Below, one piece after another: positions 8,862 through 17,503 of a stretch of 64,000 nucleotides of DNA. A program made the position numbers and the translations under genes. Within the stretch, counting starts at the first letter, position 1. Every line of letters starts with the position of its first letter. The DNA lies in the NCBI GenBank assembly GCA_949286725.1, contig CASECZ010000004.1, positions 87,159 to 151,158 of the forward strand. Direction: 5' to 3'. The notes under the pieces were generated by a model. The model ran no database searches, was not told where the DNA came from, and saw only the letters and a list, made by a program, of their open reading frames with translations. The DNA comes from an uncultured Clostridia bacterium (lineage in GTDB: Bacteria; Bacillota; Clostridia; Christensenellales; CAG-917).

Positions 8862-9781
8862 CAATACTCCTTTTTGAAGCGGTTGGCGATGAATTCCGCC
8901 ACGCCGTTTATGACGAGGACGAGCGCGATGAGCACGATTGCCGTCGCCCACGACTCGTCGGGGTGCAGACCTTCGCTCGCCAGAATGTACATATGCACGG
9001 ACAACGTTTCACCGCTGCCGAGCAAACCGTCGGGTATTCTCGTCACCGTACCCGCGGTGTAGATGAGAGCCGCCGTTTCGCCCACCACTCTGCCGAGCGC
9101 GAGAATGACGCCGGAAAGTATGCCGGGCGTCGCGGAAGGCAGAACTATGCGGAACACGGTGCGGAGTTTGCCCGCGCCCATGGCGTACGAGCCTTCCCTG
9201 AACGATACGGGGACGCTCTTCAACGCCTCTTCCGTCGTGCGCATGACGAGCGGCAGAATCATGATTGCCATGGTCAGTATGCCCGCGGCAAGGCAGTACG
9301 CCTTGAAAACGATTTCCACGAACAACAGCATACCGAATATGCCGTAGACTATTGACGGTATACCCGCAAGCGTTTCGGCTGCGGTGCGCACCACGGACAC
9401 GAAGGGATTTTTACTCCCCGCGTACTCCACCATAAACACCGCCGAAAACACGCCTATCGGCACGGCAATCAGCAGCGACAACGCTGCGACCGTCAGCGTA
9501 TTTACAAGGGCGGGAAGCATAGACAGGTTTTCGGAGGTGTAAACGGGCTCGAAGAGTTCGGGTTTGAGGTTGGGAAGACCTTTTGTCAGAACGTAAGCGA
9601 GTATCCATATGACTATGCCCGCCGTAACGAGAGCGGCAAGTACGACCGCTATCATCACAATGCAGGAAAAGGGATGCCCTTTGTAGCGGGCGAAGAAATC
9701 GCGCAGGGACGTTCGCGTTTCCAGCGCGCGACCTTTCAGGTCGGTGCCGAAGCGTCCGAGAGAAAAAGTTTTTTTCGTCAT
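8861..9781 (-). CDS. pstA: Phosphate ABC transporter permease PstA
   Basis: 306 residues with a soluble N-terminal stretch of about 40 residues, then six transmembrane segments. The permease coupling motif appears as [20 protein letters not shown], and [12 protein letters not shown] is the conserved PstA/PstC segment. It pairs with PstC to form the phosphate channel. The start is ATG with GGAGG upstream, 9 nt after pstC. The stop overlaps the pstB start by one base, which suggests translational coupling. Confidence 0.95.
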   Translation of the reverse strand: MTKKTFSLGRFGTDLKGRALETRTSLRDFFARYKGHPFSCIVMIAVVLAALVTAGIVIWILAYVLTKGLPNLKPELFEPVYTSENLSMLPALVNTLTVAALSLLIAVPIGVFSAVFMVEYAGSKNPFVSVVRTAAETLAGIPSIVYGIFGMLLFVEIVFKAYCLAAGILTMAIMILPLVMRTTEEALKSVPVSFREGSYAMGAGKLRTVFRIVLPSATPGILSGVILALGRVVGETAALIYTAGTVTRIPDGLLGSGETLSVHMYILASEGLHPDESWATAIVLIALVLVINGVAEFIANRFKKEY

Positions 9782-9790
9782 AAACGCCTC

Positions 9791-10651
9791 CTATGCCCTT
9801 TTGCGCCTTATCGCGGCAATCAGCAGGTTGATGAGCAGTATGAACACGAACAAAACCGCCGCCGTGGCAATAAGCGCGCCCCTGTGCAGGTCGGTCGCAT
9901 AGCCCAGTTCAAGTACTATGTGCGACGTCATCGTGCGCACTCCGTCGAATAAGGAGTCGGGCATCGCGGTCTGGTTGCCTACTATCATGACGACCGCCAT
10001 CGTCTCGCCTATGACGCGTCCCAGCCCCAGCACTATGGAAGTGAGTATGCCCGACCTCGCGGCGGGGACTTCCGTCGTGAACACGGCTCTTTCGTGAGTG
10101 GCGCCCAGCGCGACCGCCCCTTCGTAGTATGCGCGGGGCACGGCACGCAGCGATGTTTCGGACACCGTGATTATCGTGGGCAGTATCATAATGCCAAGCA
10201 CCACCGACGCGCTGAATATGCTCATCCCCGTCCCGCCGAAATTGTTTCTGACGAAAGGCACTACCACAGTCAGCCCGAAATAGCCGTAGACTATGGACGG
10301 TATACCCGCGAGAATGTTGACGAGCGGTTTGAGAATTCTGTAAACGGATTTCGGACAATATCTTGCGAGGAAAACGGCTGCAAGCAATCCGAGCGGCACG
10401 CCCACGACGAGCGCGCCCGCCGTGACGAAACAGGAGCCGACAATCATAGTGCCTATGCCGTAACTCGCCTGCGTGTCCGTCGGCGCCCATTTGTCCGAAA
10501 ACAGGAATTGCACGAAACCAATTTCCCGTATTGCGGGCACCGCCTGCGCGAAAATGAAAACGCATATCACCAGCACGCACAGAATAAACACCGCCGCCGC
10601 CAGCGCGAACACGCATTTCATTGATACTTCTTTCAGTTTTGCGACATTCAT
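9791..10651 (-). CDS. pstC: Phosphate ABC transporter permease PstC
   Basis: 286 residues and six predicted transmembrane segments, with [16 protein letters not shown] and the coupling segment ETSLRAVPRAYYEGAVALGAT. It partners PstA. The start is not certain. The ATG at 10651 has no clear Shine-Dalgarno, while an internal ATG ten codons later has only GAAAGAAG before it. I keep the longer form. It lies 71 nt downstream of pstS. Confidence 0.93.
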   Translation of the reverse strand: MNVAKLKEVSMKCVFALAAAVFILCVLVICVFIFAQAVPAIREIGFVQFLFSDKWAPTDTQASYGIGTMIVGSCFVTAGALVVGVPLGLLAAVFLARYCPKSVYRILKPLVNILAGIPSIVYGYFGLTVVVPFVRNNFGGTGMSIFSASVVLGIMILPTIITVSETSLRAVPRAYYEGAVALGATHERAVFTTEVPAARSGILTSIVLGLGRVIGETMAVVMIVGNQTAMPDSLFDGVRTMTSHIVLELGYATDLHRGALIATAAVLFVFILLINLLIAAIRRKRA

Positions 10652-10722
10652 AATTCCGATATTCAGCGAAAGGCGGGCTTACTGCCCGCTCTTCCGTCGG
10701 TTGAGTTCACGGGTTTCCGTTA

Positions 10723-11601
10723 CTATGCGATATTCGCCCAGTTGCGAACCTCTCCCGTGAAAATCTGTCTGATTTGCTCGATGGTGAGGTTGTCGGTTTC
10801 GTTTGCGTTGTTGACGATGACCGCAATGCCGTCCTGCGCAAGCACGAAGCTTTCGAGTTGCGCCGCTTCGCTGTCTTTAAGCGCACGGGACGCCATGCCG
10901 AGGTCGTACGTGCCCGACGCGGCGTTGGTCATACCCGCGGTGGAGTCGAGAGTCTGCAATTCGATTTTTTCGATTGCGACGCCGCTCAGACGGCAGTAAT
11001 CCTCGATGAGAACTTCCATAAGAGGAGATACGGAGGAGGAACCGCCGACCACGATTTTGGAGGTGGGTGCGGTTGCGGGAGCGACATAGTCCGCCGCGCC
11101 GTCCTTGACGCTTACGTAGCCCTCTTCGCCGATGACGGTCTGTGCCTGTGCGGAAGCCAGATAGCGCAGGAAGTCCGCAAGGGTGTCTTTCGAGTTGTCG
11201 GCTTTATACGCCACATTGAAAGGTCTTGCCAGTTTGTAGGAGCCGTCTTTCACGGTTGCGACGGAAGGTGCAACGCCCTCGACGGAAACCGCTTTGACGC
11301 TGTCGTTCAGCGAGCCGAGAGAGATATATCCTATGCCTCTTTCGTCACCGTAAACGGAAGACATCATTACATTGGTCTTGTCGGTGATGGCGGCGCCGGA
11401 ATAGGTCTTGTCGACCTTGTTGCCTTCGGCGTCCTTGACTTCCACGCCGGTCAGTTCGATGAACGCGGAGCGCGTGCCGGAACCGAGTTCGCGGGAATAT
11501 ACGTTGATTTCGTCGCTGCCGGTATTGTTGCAGCCCACGGCGGCGAAACCGACCGCGCACAAAACGGCTATGCTGATAATGAGCGTGATTAGCTTTTTCA
11601 T
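10723..11601 (-). CDS. pstS: Phosphate-binding lipoprotein PstS, circularly permuted
   Basis: A 292-residue lipoprotein (signal peptide, lipobox AVGC, Cys24) that delivers phosphate to PstCA. The order of conserved blocks is inverted relative to classic PstS. SRELGSGTRSAF (36-47), GYISLGSL and SYKLARPF, normally in the second half, come first. GGSSSVSPL (186-194), GMASRALKDSE (235-245), DGIAVIVNN and the final FTGEVRNW, normally in the first half, come last. The protein ends exactly where classic PstS continues into the GSGTR block. All phosphate-contacting blocks are present, so it should fold and bind. ATG is preceded by AAAGGAGAATTGTA. First gene of the operon. Confidence 0.9.
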   Translation of the reverse strand: MKKLITLIISIAVLCAVGFAAVGCNNTGSDEINVYSRELGSGTRSAFIELTGVEVKDAEGNKVDKTYSGAAITDKTNVMMSSVYGDERGIGYISLGSLNDSVKAVSVEGVAPSVATVKDGSYKLARPFNVAYKADNSKDTLADFLRYLASAQAQTVIGEEGYVSVKDGAADYVAPATAPTSKIVVGGSSSVSPLMEVLIEDYCRLSGVAIEKIELQTLDSTAGMTNAASGTYDLGMASRALKDSEAAQLESFVLAQDGIAVIVNNANETDNLTIEQIRQIFTGEVRNWANIA

Positions 11602-11653
11602 TACAATTCTCCTTTGATTTTCTACCCGAAATATACCGCCGACGTTTAACGCA

Positions 11654-11682
11654 ATTATGATTTGTTGTCACAAAATTGTCTT
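11654..11682 (-). promoter_or_regulatory. Candidate pst promoter
   Basis: -10 CATAAT (11654-11659), 17-nt spacer, weak -35 AAGACA (11677-11682). A poor -35 element is usual for PhoP-activated promoters. Confidence 0.4.
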
Positions 11683-11708
11683 TTACGAATTTTCTACATT
11701 TCCTTACA
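11682..11708 (+). promoter_or_regulatory. Candidate Pho box upstream of pstS
   Basis: Three TNTACR/TTACA-like hexamers, TTTACG (11682), TCTACA (11693) and CTTACA (11703), spaced 11 and 10 bp, directly upstream of the pst -35 region. This resembles the tandem TTAACA repeats bound by PhoP in Bacillota, but they lie on the strand opposite to pstS and match imperfectly. Confidence 0.35.
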
Positions 11709-11730
11709 CGCGTCTGACAACCCTCTCAGA

Positions 11731-11759
11731 CAAAAAAAACCGCCCGCAATGCGGACGGC
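11731..11759 (-). terminator. Terminator of the XRE regulator gene
   Basis: Stem CCGTCCGC / GCGGGCGG (one mismatch) followed on the minus strand by eight T residues. Confidence 0.7.
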
Positions 11760-11837
11760 ATAAAAACGGCAGTTGCTACAATATCGTACTTTTTGTTACG
11801 TAACGGTTAGAAGATTATATAAAATCCGATTTTCCGT

Positions 11838-12335
11838 TTATCCTGCAAGTTGTATTATCGTACCCGCAAGCACGCACGCGAACACGGCAAGCAACACCAC
11901 ACGCGAAACTACGTATGCGGGCAGATTTTCTCTCGATTGTCTGCGCTTGTAAGCGGGCTTTGCCATAAGACCCGCCCCCGCAAAAAGCACCACGGACAAC
12001 AGTGCTCCTATCATAAGAAATTTTTCGCCGAGCGCAAATGCCAGCACGGCAAACAGAACGGTAATCGCGAAAAACACGACTGCCGCACAGTAAAAACGCT
12101 TTGCACGTTTTTCGTCGAGAAGTCTGCTGCACCTTACGTCCTCGTCCGAAACGAGGTCGTCGAGCGAAACTCCGAAAAGTTCCGCGATGCTTTTCAGATT
12201 CGCGATGTCGGGATAACCCCTGTTCGTCTCCCACTTGGACACCGCCGTACGGGTGACGAAAAGCCTGTCTGCCAGTTCTTCCTGGGTCAGATTGTTCCGA
12301 GTTCTGAGATTTTTGATTTTTTCACCGAGCGTCAT
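11838..12335 (-). CDS. XRE-family DNA-binding protein with membrane anchor
   Basis: 165 residues. An HTH_3 domain occupies 3-60, with recognition-helix region RTAVSKWETNRGYPDIANL and the tail SLDDLVSDE that is typical of Cro/CI-like regulators of Bacillota. Three hydrophobic segments follow at about 75-97, 100-120 and 140-163, so this is a membrane-tethered repressor. I start it at the ATG at 12335, because AAGGAGGCGGAAT stands right before it; an upstream in-frame start would only add MRRRRRN. The gene is monocistronic, with its own terminator. Targets are not evident; such regulators are often autoregulatory or control a neighbouring transporter. Confidence 0.85.
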   Translation of the reverse strand: MTLGEKIKNLRTRNNLTQEELADRLFVTRTAVSKWETNRGYPDIANLKSIAELFGVSLDDLVSDEDVRCSRLLDEKRAKRFYCAAVVFFAITVLFAVLAFALGEKFLMIGALLSVVLFAGAGLMAKPAYKRRQSRENLPAYVVSRVVLLAVFACVLAGTIIQLAG

Positions 12336-12427
12336 ATTCCGCCTCCTTCGACGCAATCATACGCTCCGCCCTGAAAAATGTCACGACACTTTCCGTCACG
12401 TCGCCTGCGTGAGCGTACGTAAGCGCG

Positions 12428-12802
12428 TCACCTCGACAAGAGTGCCGCTATGATTGCCGCCGTGCCGTCGTTGACGGAATTTGCGATGGCTTTGACAATG
12501 CCCAGCGTAATAAGCGTAAACAGTATCAACAATTCCCCTATCACGGTCACGGCAACGGACCACACCGCAAGTATGGGCATAAACACGAGAAAATACCAGT
12601 GTTTCGTTTTGTGGTGACAGATGAACATACCAAGCATACTGCCCAAGCCGCCCAACAAAAAGGCAATCAGGAAAAGCACGGCTTCGGGGATACGTCTTTC
12701 CCCCGCCTCGGCACGCTTCTTGTCCGACCACATACTCAAAAATCCGCCAACGCTCATAATGATGAACACGGCTGGTAATATTATCAAATACAGTTGTTCC
12801 AT
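12428..12802 (-). CDS. DUF1294 family membrane protein
   Basis: 124 residues. The DUF1294 signature is present in order: DKKRAEAGERRIPEA, a GG-rich helix (LLGGLGSMLGM) and HHKTKHWYF. Four hydrophobic segments are visible. The family is widespread and uncharacterised; some members are fused to cold-shock domains, but not here. ATG with GAGGAG upstream. Confidence 0.8.
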   Translation of the reverse strand: MEQLYLIILPAVFIIMSVGGFLSMWSDKKRAEAGERRIPEAVLFLIAFLLGGLGSMLGMFICHHKTKHWYFLVFMPILAVWSVAVTVIGELLILFTLITLGIVKAIANSVNDGTAAIIAALLSR

Positions 12803-12879
12803 TTCGGCTCCTCTCTCAATTTAATCCAAAAGGTTTGTTTATATGGATTTTTTAATGCAATTAAGCCCGTTTTGTGCAA

Positions 12880-15453
12880 TCAGTCCGTCATAACTCCGTT
12901 GGAGCGGCGCACGTTTCCCCTGTGTGCCGCCCACATCGCGACAACGGCGGAAGACAACAGCCACCCCAAAAAAACTATGCCCGAGCCGACAAGGCATATA
13001 TAGAGTATGTCAATGTCGAACAGCGTGCGCGGCAGCACCCTACTGACGATAAGACCCAACACGGGTACGGTCTGGTTTATACCGAGGCAGAACAGCAACC
13101 CGGCGACGAAACCGACGACAGCCATAAGCACGGATTCGGCAAACGCCATATGCACCGCGCCTCCCGCCGTCATACCCGCAAGCCTGTACACCGAAAGTTC
13201 TTTCTTGCGTTCGCTCACAGTAACCCCGATGAGATTGACGAGTCCTATCGCGGCAACCGCAAACACCATATACACGAACATATCCAGTATTCGACTCATC
13301 ACGATATTGAACGAATTTGTCGGGTAATAGTTGTCGGTTTTGAAAATCGTCAAGCCCATTTCGTCGATGCGGTCGCGTATGCTCGCGAAGTCGTCGACGT
13401 CGCCGTCCAGCCAGTAATCGGACGTAAGGTCTATCGACGCTCCGTTTTCCCATATCATATTGTCGCTGCGCATAAACAGCAGGTAGTCGTAACAGGTCAT
13501 CGTGTAGTCCACGCCCACGATTTCGAAATCGCCGTACAAGTAACCCACGCCCTTTGCGCCGCCTATGCAAATGCGCACCTTGTCGCCCACTTTCAGCCCG
13601 TTGGTCTGCACGAACGAATAATGCAACACGACGGGACGTTCCGCGGCGTCGAACCTCTCTGCGACTTCCGGGTCTAGGTCGTGCGTAAAGAACCGCAACG
13701 AACGCCCGTCGGGAATTACGTACCCCGTGGCGGAATAATCGCGCTCGCCGCCGTCCGCGTCATCCACGCGCACAACGTGCAGCATTGTGAAATAAGTGCC
13801 ATCCGTCACGCCGTCTATCGACAGGAACTTTTCCAGCATGGCTTCCGAATTCTCCTTGTTGAGTGCGGCGGTTTTGATTGTGAACGCCGCGTCGAAACGG
13901 TCGTATGACGAAGTCGATGTCAGTTTTACTATGTCTACTATGCACGCTCCCGTCCAGACAAACGCCACCAGAAGCGCAAGCATAACTGCAACCGTGTTTA
14001 CGCCCGCGTTGTGCGGAATTTCCATTGCGGCAATATGTCCCTCTTTGGTGGGAACGATTTTGCCTATCACAAATCCTGCAAAGCGCAGTATGTGCGGCAC
14101 CACGGACACCGCCCACGCCACGGTTGCACAAAGGAAGAATATCATAACGGGCATAAGATTGTCTTCGCTTGCCACGAACAATCCCACCAACGCACCGATG
14201 AAAATCAGCGTCGTCATCAGCGCGACCCACCACGGCACACGTCGCGTAACGTGTACGGACTCCGCTTTCAGAGCGCGTACGGACTTGACGCTCATACGCA
14301 CGGCGGGCACCGCACAGGCGGCAAGCGCGGCGAGCGCGGTTATGCCGACGGAGGCGAAATATTTCCAGGCTACAACCGAAATCGTGGCGTCCGCAATCTG
14401 GCTCGTAAGCAAATTTTGCAGTAATTGTATTATACCAACGCCCGCGCCGACGCCCGCAAGACACCCGACGACTAGATAGACCGCCACTTCCGCAAACATA
14501 ATGAATACGCTTTGCAAAGGAGTTGCGCCCGCCGCCTTGAATTTTATGAGTTCCTCCGAGCGGTTGCGTGCAACGACGGAATAGGACGAATACAGTAACA
14601 GCGACATGAGCAGAATGACCACGACGAGAGCAATCGTCAGCGTTTCCATACTGCCCTCGACGGAAGTGTCGATTGCGTTTTGAGTATATCCGTCCTCGCG
14701 GTTGCTTCCTACCGTCGACCCGACCCGCGCGCTAAGCTCGTCCTGCACCGTCTGAATTGCAGATTTTCCGCCCTCAACGACGGCGTACGGGTCGTCGAAA
14801 TATACGTATAGCAATTTGTAGGCGACGTAGGTCACTTCCTCGGGCAAATCGCGGTAGTCGGCAAGTGCGATTTCCGCCACGTTGTTGGCATAATAAAACC
14901 CCGTGCTGTCGCATATCTGCGTTATTCGCACGTCCACGTATCCCAGTCCCAGATAGTCGAGCGCGGTATTCCTGACATTGTACCGCACGACGTCGCCCAG
15001 TCCGACACCGAGTTTTCTGGCATAGTTGCGCGACACGCTGACGGAAATTTCACCCTCGCGTTTCGGACAGCTTTCCAGAACGTTCGCGCTAGAAAGTTCG
15101 TTGAGTTTGTCCACGTCGTTTGTCCAGAGCAACGTCGACGCCAGCGTTTCGTCGCCGTACCGCACGGAGTCGCCGCCTATCGTGCCGTACCCGAAATAAC
15201 CCGTTACGCCCTCGGCGTTGTCCAGCACGTCGAACACTTCTTCGGCGTCCGACCATACGTTCATCGTTAAGCGCAGGTCGCTGCCGTAATAGTGCGTCTC
15301 CGCCCACAGCGCCGCCATATCGTAAAACATTGACCTGATGCAGAAAGCAAAAAGCAGGCAAGCCGTGATTATCGCAATCGAGAATACGATAATCAGAGAT
15401 TGCAACGGATTTTTCGTTATGCTGCGCAGGGTGTGACGGGCGATTATGTTCAT
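12880..15453 (-). CDS. ABC exporter permease with two FtsX-like domains
   Basis: 857 residues. An N-terminal helix (about 15-40) is followed by a large extracytoplasmic domain, three helices at roughly 270-400, two more near 415-460, a second extracytoplasmic domain and three C-terminal helices. This is the double MacB/FtsX permease type that works with a LolD/MacB-like ATPase to extrude lipophilic or peptide substrates. The ATG at 15453 forms an ATGA overlap with the stop of the upstream ATPase gene, so the pair is translationally coupled; a start 6 codons earlier is less likely. No accessory sensor kinase is adjacent, so a Bce-type antibiotic module is not supported. Confidence 0.85.
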   Translation of the reverse strand: MNIIARHTLRSITKNPLQSLIIVFSIAIITACLLFAFCIRSMFYDMAALWAETHYYGSDLRLTMNVWSDAEEVFDVLDNAEGVTGYFGYGTIGGDSVRYGDETLASTLLWTNDVDKLNELSSANVLESCPKREGEISVSVSRNYARKLGVGLGDVVRYNVRNTALDYLGLGYVDVRITQICDSTGFYYANNVAEIALADYRDLPEEVTYVAYKLLYVYFDDPYAVVEGGKSAIQTVQDELSARVGSTVGSNREDGYTQNAIDTSVEGSMETLTIALVVVILLMSLLLYSSYSVVARNRSEELIKFKAAGATPLQSVFIMFAEVAVYLVVGCLAGVGAGVGIIQLLQNLLTSQIADATISVVAWKYFASVGITALAALAACAVPAVRMSVKSVRALKAESVHVTRRVPWWVALMTTLIFIGALVGLFVASEDNLMPVMIFFLCATVAWAVSVVPHILRFAGFVIGKIVPTKEGHIAAMEIPHNAGVNTVAVMLALLVAFVWTGACIVDIVKLTSTSSYDRFDAAFTIKTAALNKENSEAMLEKFLSIDGVTDGTYFTMLHVVRVDDADGGERDYSATGYVIPDGRSLRFFTHDLDPEVAERFDAAERPVVLHYSFVQTNGLKVGDKVRICIGGAKGVGYLYGDFEIVGVDYTMTCYDYLLFMRSDNMIWENGASIDLTSDYWLDGDVDDFASIRDRIDEMGLTIFKTDNYYPTNSFNIVMSRILDMFVYMVFAVAAIGLVNLIGVTVSERKKELSVYRLAGMTAGGAVHMAFAESVLMAVVGFVAGLLFCLGINQTVPVLGLIVSRVLPRTLFDIDILYICLVGSGIVFLGWLLSSAVVAMWAAHRGNVRRSNGVMTD

Positions 15454-16145
15454 AGCGCGCCGCCCTCGCAACTTCCCACGGCTTCGGATGAAATCTTGCC
15501 GTCCTTAATGGTTATGATTCGCGACCCGTATCCCGCGTTCTTTTCGCTGTGGGTAACCTGCACCACGGTGGTGCCGTACTCCTTGTTCGCCGCCGACAAG
15601 AGACGCATTATCTCCTCGGAATTTTTGCTGTCGAGGTTGCCCGTCGGCTCGTCGAGAAAGATTATTTCGGGTCTGACAATCAGTCCGCGCGCAATGGCGG
15701 TACGCTGTTGCTCCCCTCCCGACAGTTTGGAAGGCAGATACGAGCGCCTTTCGGTCAGCCCCATAAACTTCAACAGGTCTTCCAGATCGTTTGCTACGGA
15801 TGATCTGCGCTTGCCCGCGAGAAATACGGGCACGAGTATGTTCTGTTCGACTGTGAGATACGGAGCAAGATTGAAAAACTGGAAAACGAAACTGATTTTA
15901 GTGCGACGCAGAATGGCAAGTTTCCGCTCGCTTAAAGACGAAATCTCCTCGCCGTCGATGAACACCTTGCCTTCGGTGGGGCGTTCGATACCGCCCATTA
16001 TCGACAACAAAGTCGTCTTGCCGCTGCCCGACGCACCCAGTATGGAAACGAACTCTCCTTTCTCGACGGAGAACGAAACGTCGTCAAGCACCCTGACCTC
16101 TCCGCCATAGGTATGCGACACCCCGCAAACTTTGATAACAGACAT
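15450..16145 (-). CDS. ABC exporter ATP-binding protein (LolD/MacB type)
   Basis: 231 residues. Walker A GASGSGKTT lies near 37-45, then the Q-loop FQFFNLAPYLTVEQN, signature LSGGEQQR and Walker B IIFLDEPTGNLDS, which is typical of the MacB/LolD group, with the switch His in VTHSEKNA. It drives the permease encoded just downstream, with which it overlaps by 4 nt. ATG is preceded by AGGGGGGAATT. Confidence 0.93.
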   Translation of the reverse strand: MSVIKVCGVSHTYGGEVRVLDDVSFSVEKGEFVSILGASGSGKTTLLSIMGGIERPTEGKVFIDGEEISSLSERKLAILRRTKISFVFQFFNLAPYLTVEQNILVPVFLAGKRRSSVANDLEDLLKFMGLTERRSYLPSKLSGGEQQRTAIARGLIVRPEIIFLDEPTGNLDSKNSEEIMRLLSAANKEYGTTVVQVTHSEKNAGYGSRIITIKDGKISSEAVGSCEGGAL

Positions 16146-16242
16146 AATTCCCCCCTAAACGACGCGCGCGACTATTGCCGCTCCCCTGCGCGCCCGTAAT
16201 ACAATGATTATATCACCCCGTCCGCGTAAAGCAATACCCTGT

Positions 16243-16695
16243 TCAGAACCAGCCGTGTTCCTTCAATCGGAAAACGGGCACGCCCGTGCCGTCCGCATAG
16301 GGGTTGTAGTTGTCCGTCGAGCACCCGTATTCCGTCAGCGTGCTGATTTTGTCGTCCGTCCACTCTATAACGCTGACGCCGTCGAAAGCCGTTTCCGACC
16401 CGTCCGCTTCCGTGCACGCAAAGTCCCACTCGACAATCGTCGTATCGCGGAAATGGAAAAATCTGCCCGTGTTCCACCGCCTTACGGCACAGCGCGAATT
16501 CCACTCGGCAAACCACTCTTTCACCGCCGCAATCCCACAGTAACGCGGACCCCAGCTTTCGGTGTAAACGACGTCGTAGGCAAAGATTTCTTCTATGCCC
16601 GCAGAACTCTTGTCCAGCCACATTGCAAACCAATTCTTGACTTTATCTTCACGTTTTGTTCGTGTCAAAGTTTCTTTTTGCAATTTATCCTGCAT
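16243..16695 (-). CDS. NTF2-like (SnoaL-type) fold protein
   Basis: 150 residues. The pattern KVKNWFAMWLDKSS..EEIFAYDVVYTESWGPRYCGIAAVKEWF is the helix-strand start of SnoaL/NTF2-like proteins, followed by beta-rich segments and a variable C-terminal tail. Members bind small hydrophobic ligands or act as isomerases or hydrolases; no activity can be assigned. ATG with CGGAGAAACA upstream. It follows the acetyltransferase gene by 12 nt and is probably cotranscribed. Confidence 0.65.
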   Translation of the reverse strand: MQDKLQKETLTRTKREDKVKNWFAMWLDKSSAGIEEIFAYDVVYTESWGPRYCGIAAVKEWFAEWNSRCAVRRWNTGRFFHFRDTTIVEWDFACTEADGSETAFDGVSVIEWTDDKISTLTEYGCSTDNYNPYADGTGVPVFRLKEHGWF

Positions 16696-16707
16696 TGTTT
16701 CTCCGTT

Positions 16708-17274
16708 TCAGCCGATGACTTTTATGACCTTTGCGGGCACACCGCCCACAACGGTTTTGGGTGGGACGTCCTTTGTTACGACGGCTCCCGCGGCGACAAC
16801 CGCACCGTCGCCTATCGTGACGCCCGCGAGCACCGTCGCGTGCGAACCTATCCAAACGTCTTTGCCTATCGTCACGGGCGCGGCTTTCATGCTGCCGCGT
16901 TGTTCGGGGTCGAGGTCGTGATTTAGTGTGGCTATCACCACCTGGTGACCTATGAGCGCGCCGTCGCCTATCCTTATGCCACCCTGGTCCTGGAAGCAAC
17001 AGCACGAATTGACAAACACGTTTTTGCCCACCCTGATGTTTTTGCCGCAATCGGTATAAAACGGCGGAAAAAGCCTGAACGACGTGTCGACGTCTTCGCC
17101 AGTCAGTTCCGAAAACAGCCCGACGATTTCCTCCGCCGTGTGGTATTCGTTGTTTAGTTTTGCCGTTATGCGCCGTGCCTCGTCCGCGTAGGCGTGAAAA
17201 GCTTCGTGCACGTCGGAGTTTGCGGCTATGTAAGGTTCGGTCGCCATATAGCGCAGAAATTCTTCTCTTTCCAT
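16708..17274 (-). CDS. Sugar O-acetyltransferase, hexapeptide (LacA/Maa/NodL) family
   Basis: 188 residues, normal for maltose/galactoside acetyltransferases. The N-terminal helical cap is followed by left-handed beta-helix hexapeptide repeats ([37 protein letters not shown]). The catalytic His is likely that of ALIGHQVV or TLNHDLD, and GGVPAKVIK closes the fold. It transfers acetyl from acetyl-CoA to a sugar hydroxyl. GCAGGAGGCATT precedes the ATG. The acceptor is unknown; no sugar operon is adjacent. Confidence 0.88.
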   Translation of the reverse strand: MEREEFLRYMATEPYIAANSDVHEAFHAYADEARRITAKLNNEYHTAEEIVGLFSELTGEDVDTSFRLFPPFYTDCGKNIRVGKNVFVNSCCCFQDQGGIRIGDGALIGHQVVIATLNHDLDPEQRGSMKAAPVTIGKDVWIGSHATVLAGVTIGDGAVVAAGAVVTKDVPPKTVVGGVPAKVIKVIG

Positions 17275-17424
17275 AATGCCTCCTGCTTTTTCATTTTACA
17301 CCAAACCCGCCGCCGCGTAAACCCGAAAATGTCAACCCCCCGCCCCTTTCGTTTGCCGCCGTTTGCACACGCAGGTCGAAAAATCGTGAAAAAGTCGAAA
17401 TCGTTTCGGCACGACGTTTCCGCA

Positions 17425-17453
17425 TTGACTGAAAACGCCGTATTTGTTATCAT
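17425..17453 (+). promoter_or_regulatory. Promoter of the GH18 lipoprotein gene
   Basis: -35 TTGACT (17425-17430), 17-nt spacer, -10 TATCAT (17448-17453); start codon 50 nt downstream. Confidence 0.6.
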
Positions 17454-17503
17454 TGAATTGCAACGAAAACCTACCCGTTGCAACTTTTTCAAGAGGGAAA
17501 ACA

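Noticed and set aside
12880..16145. Bce-type antimicrobial peptide resistance module
   Set aside because: The ATPase-permease pair has no adjacent histidine kinase or response regulator, and the permease is of the double FtsX-domain type rather than the BceB type.
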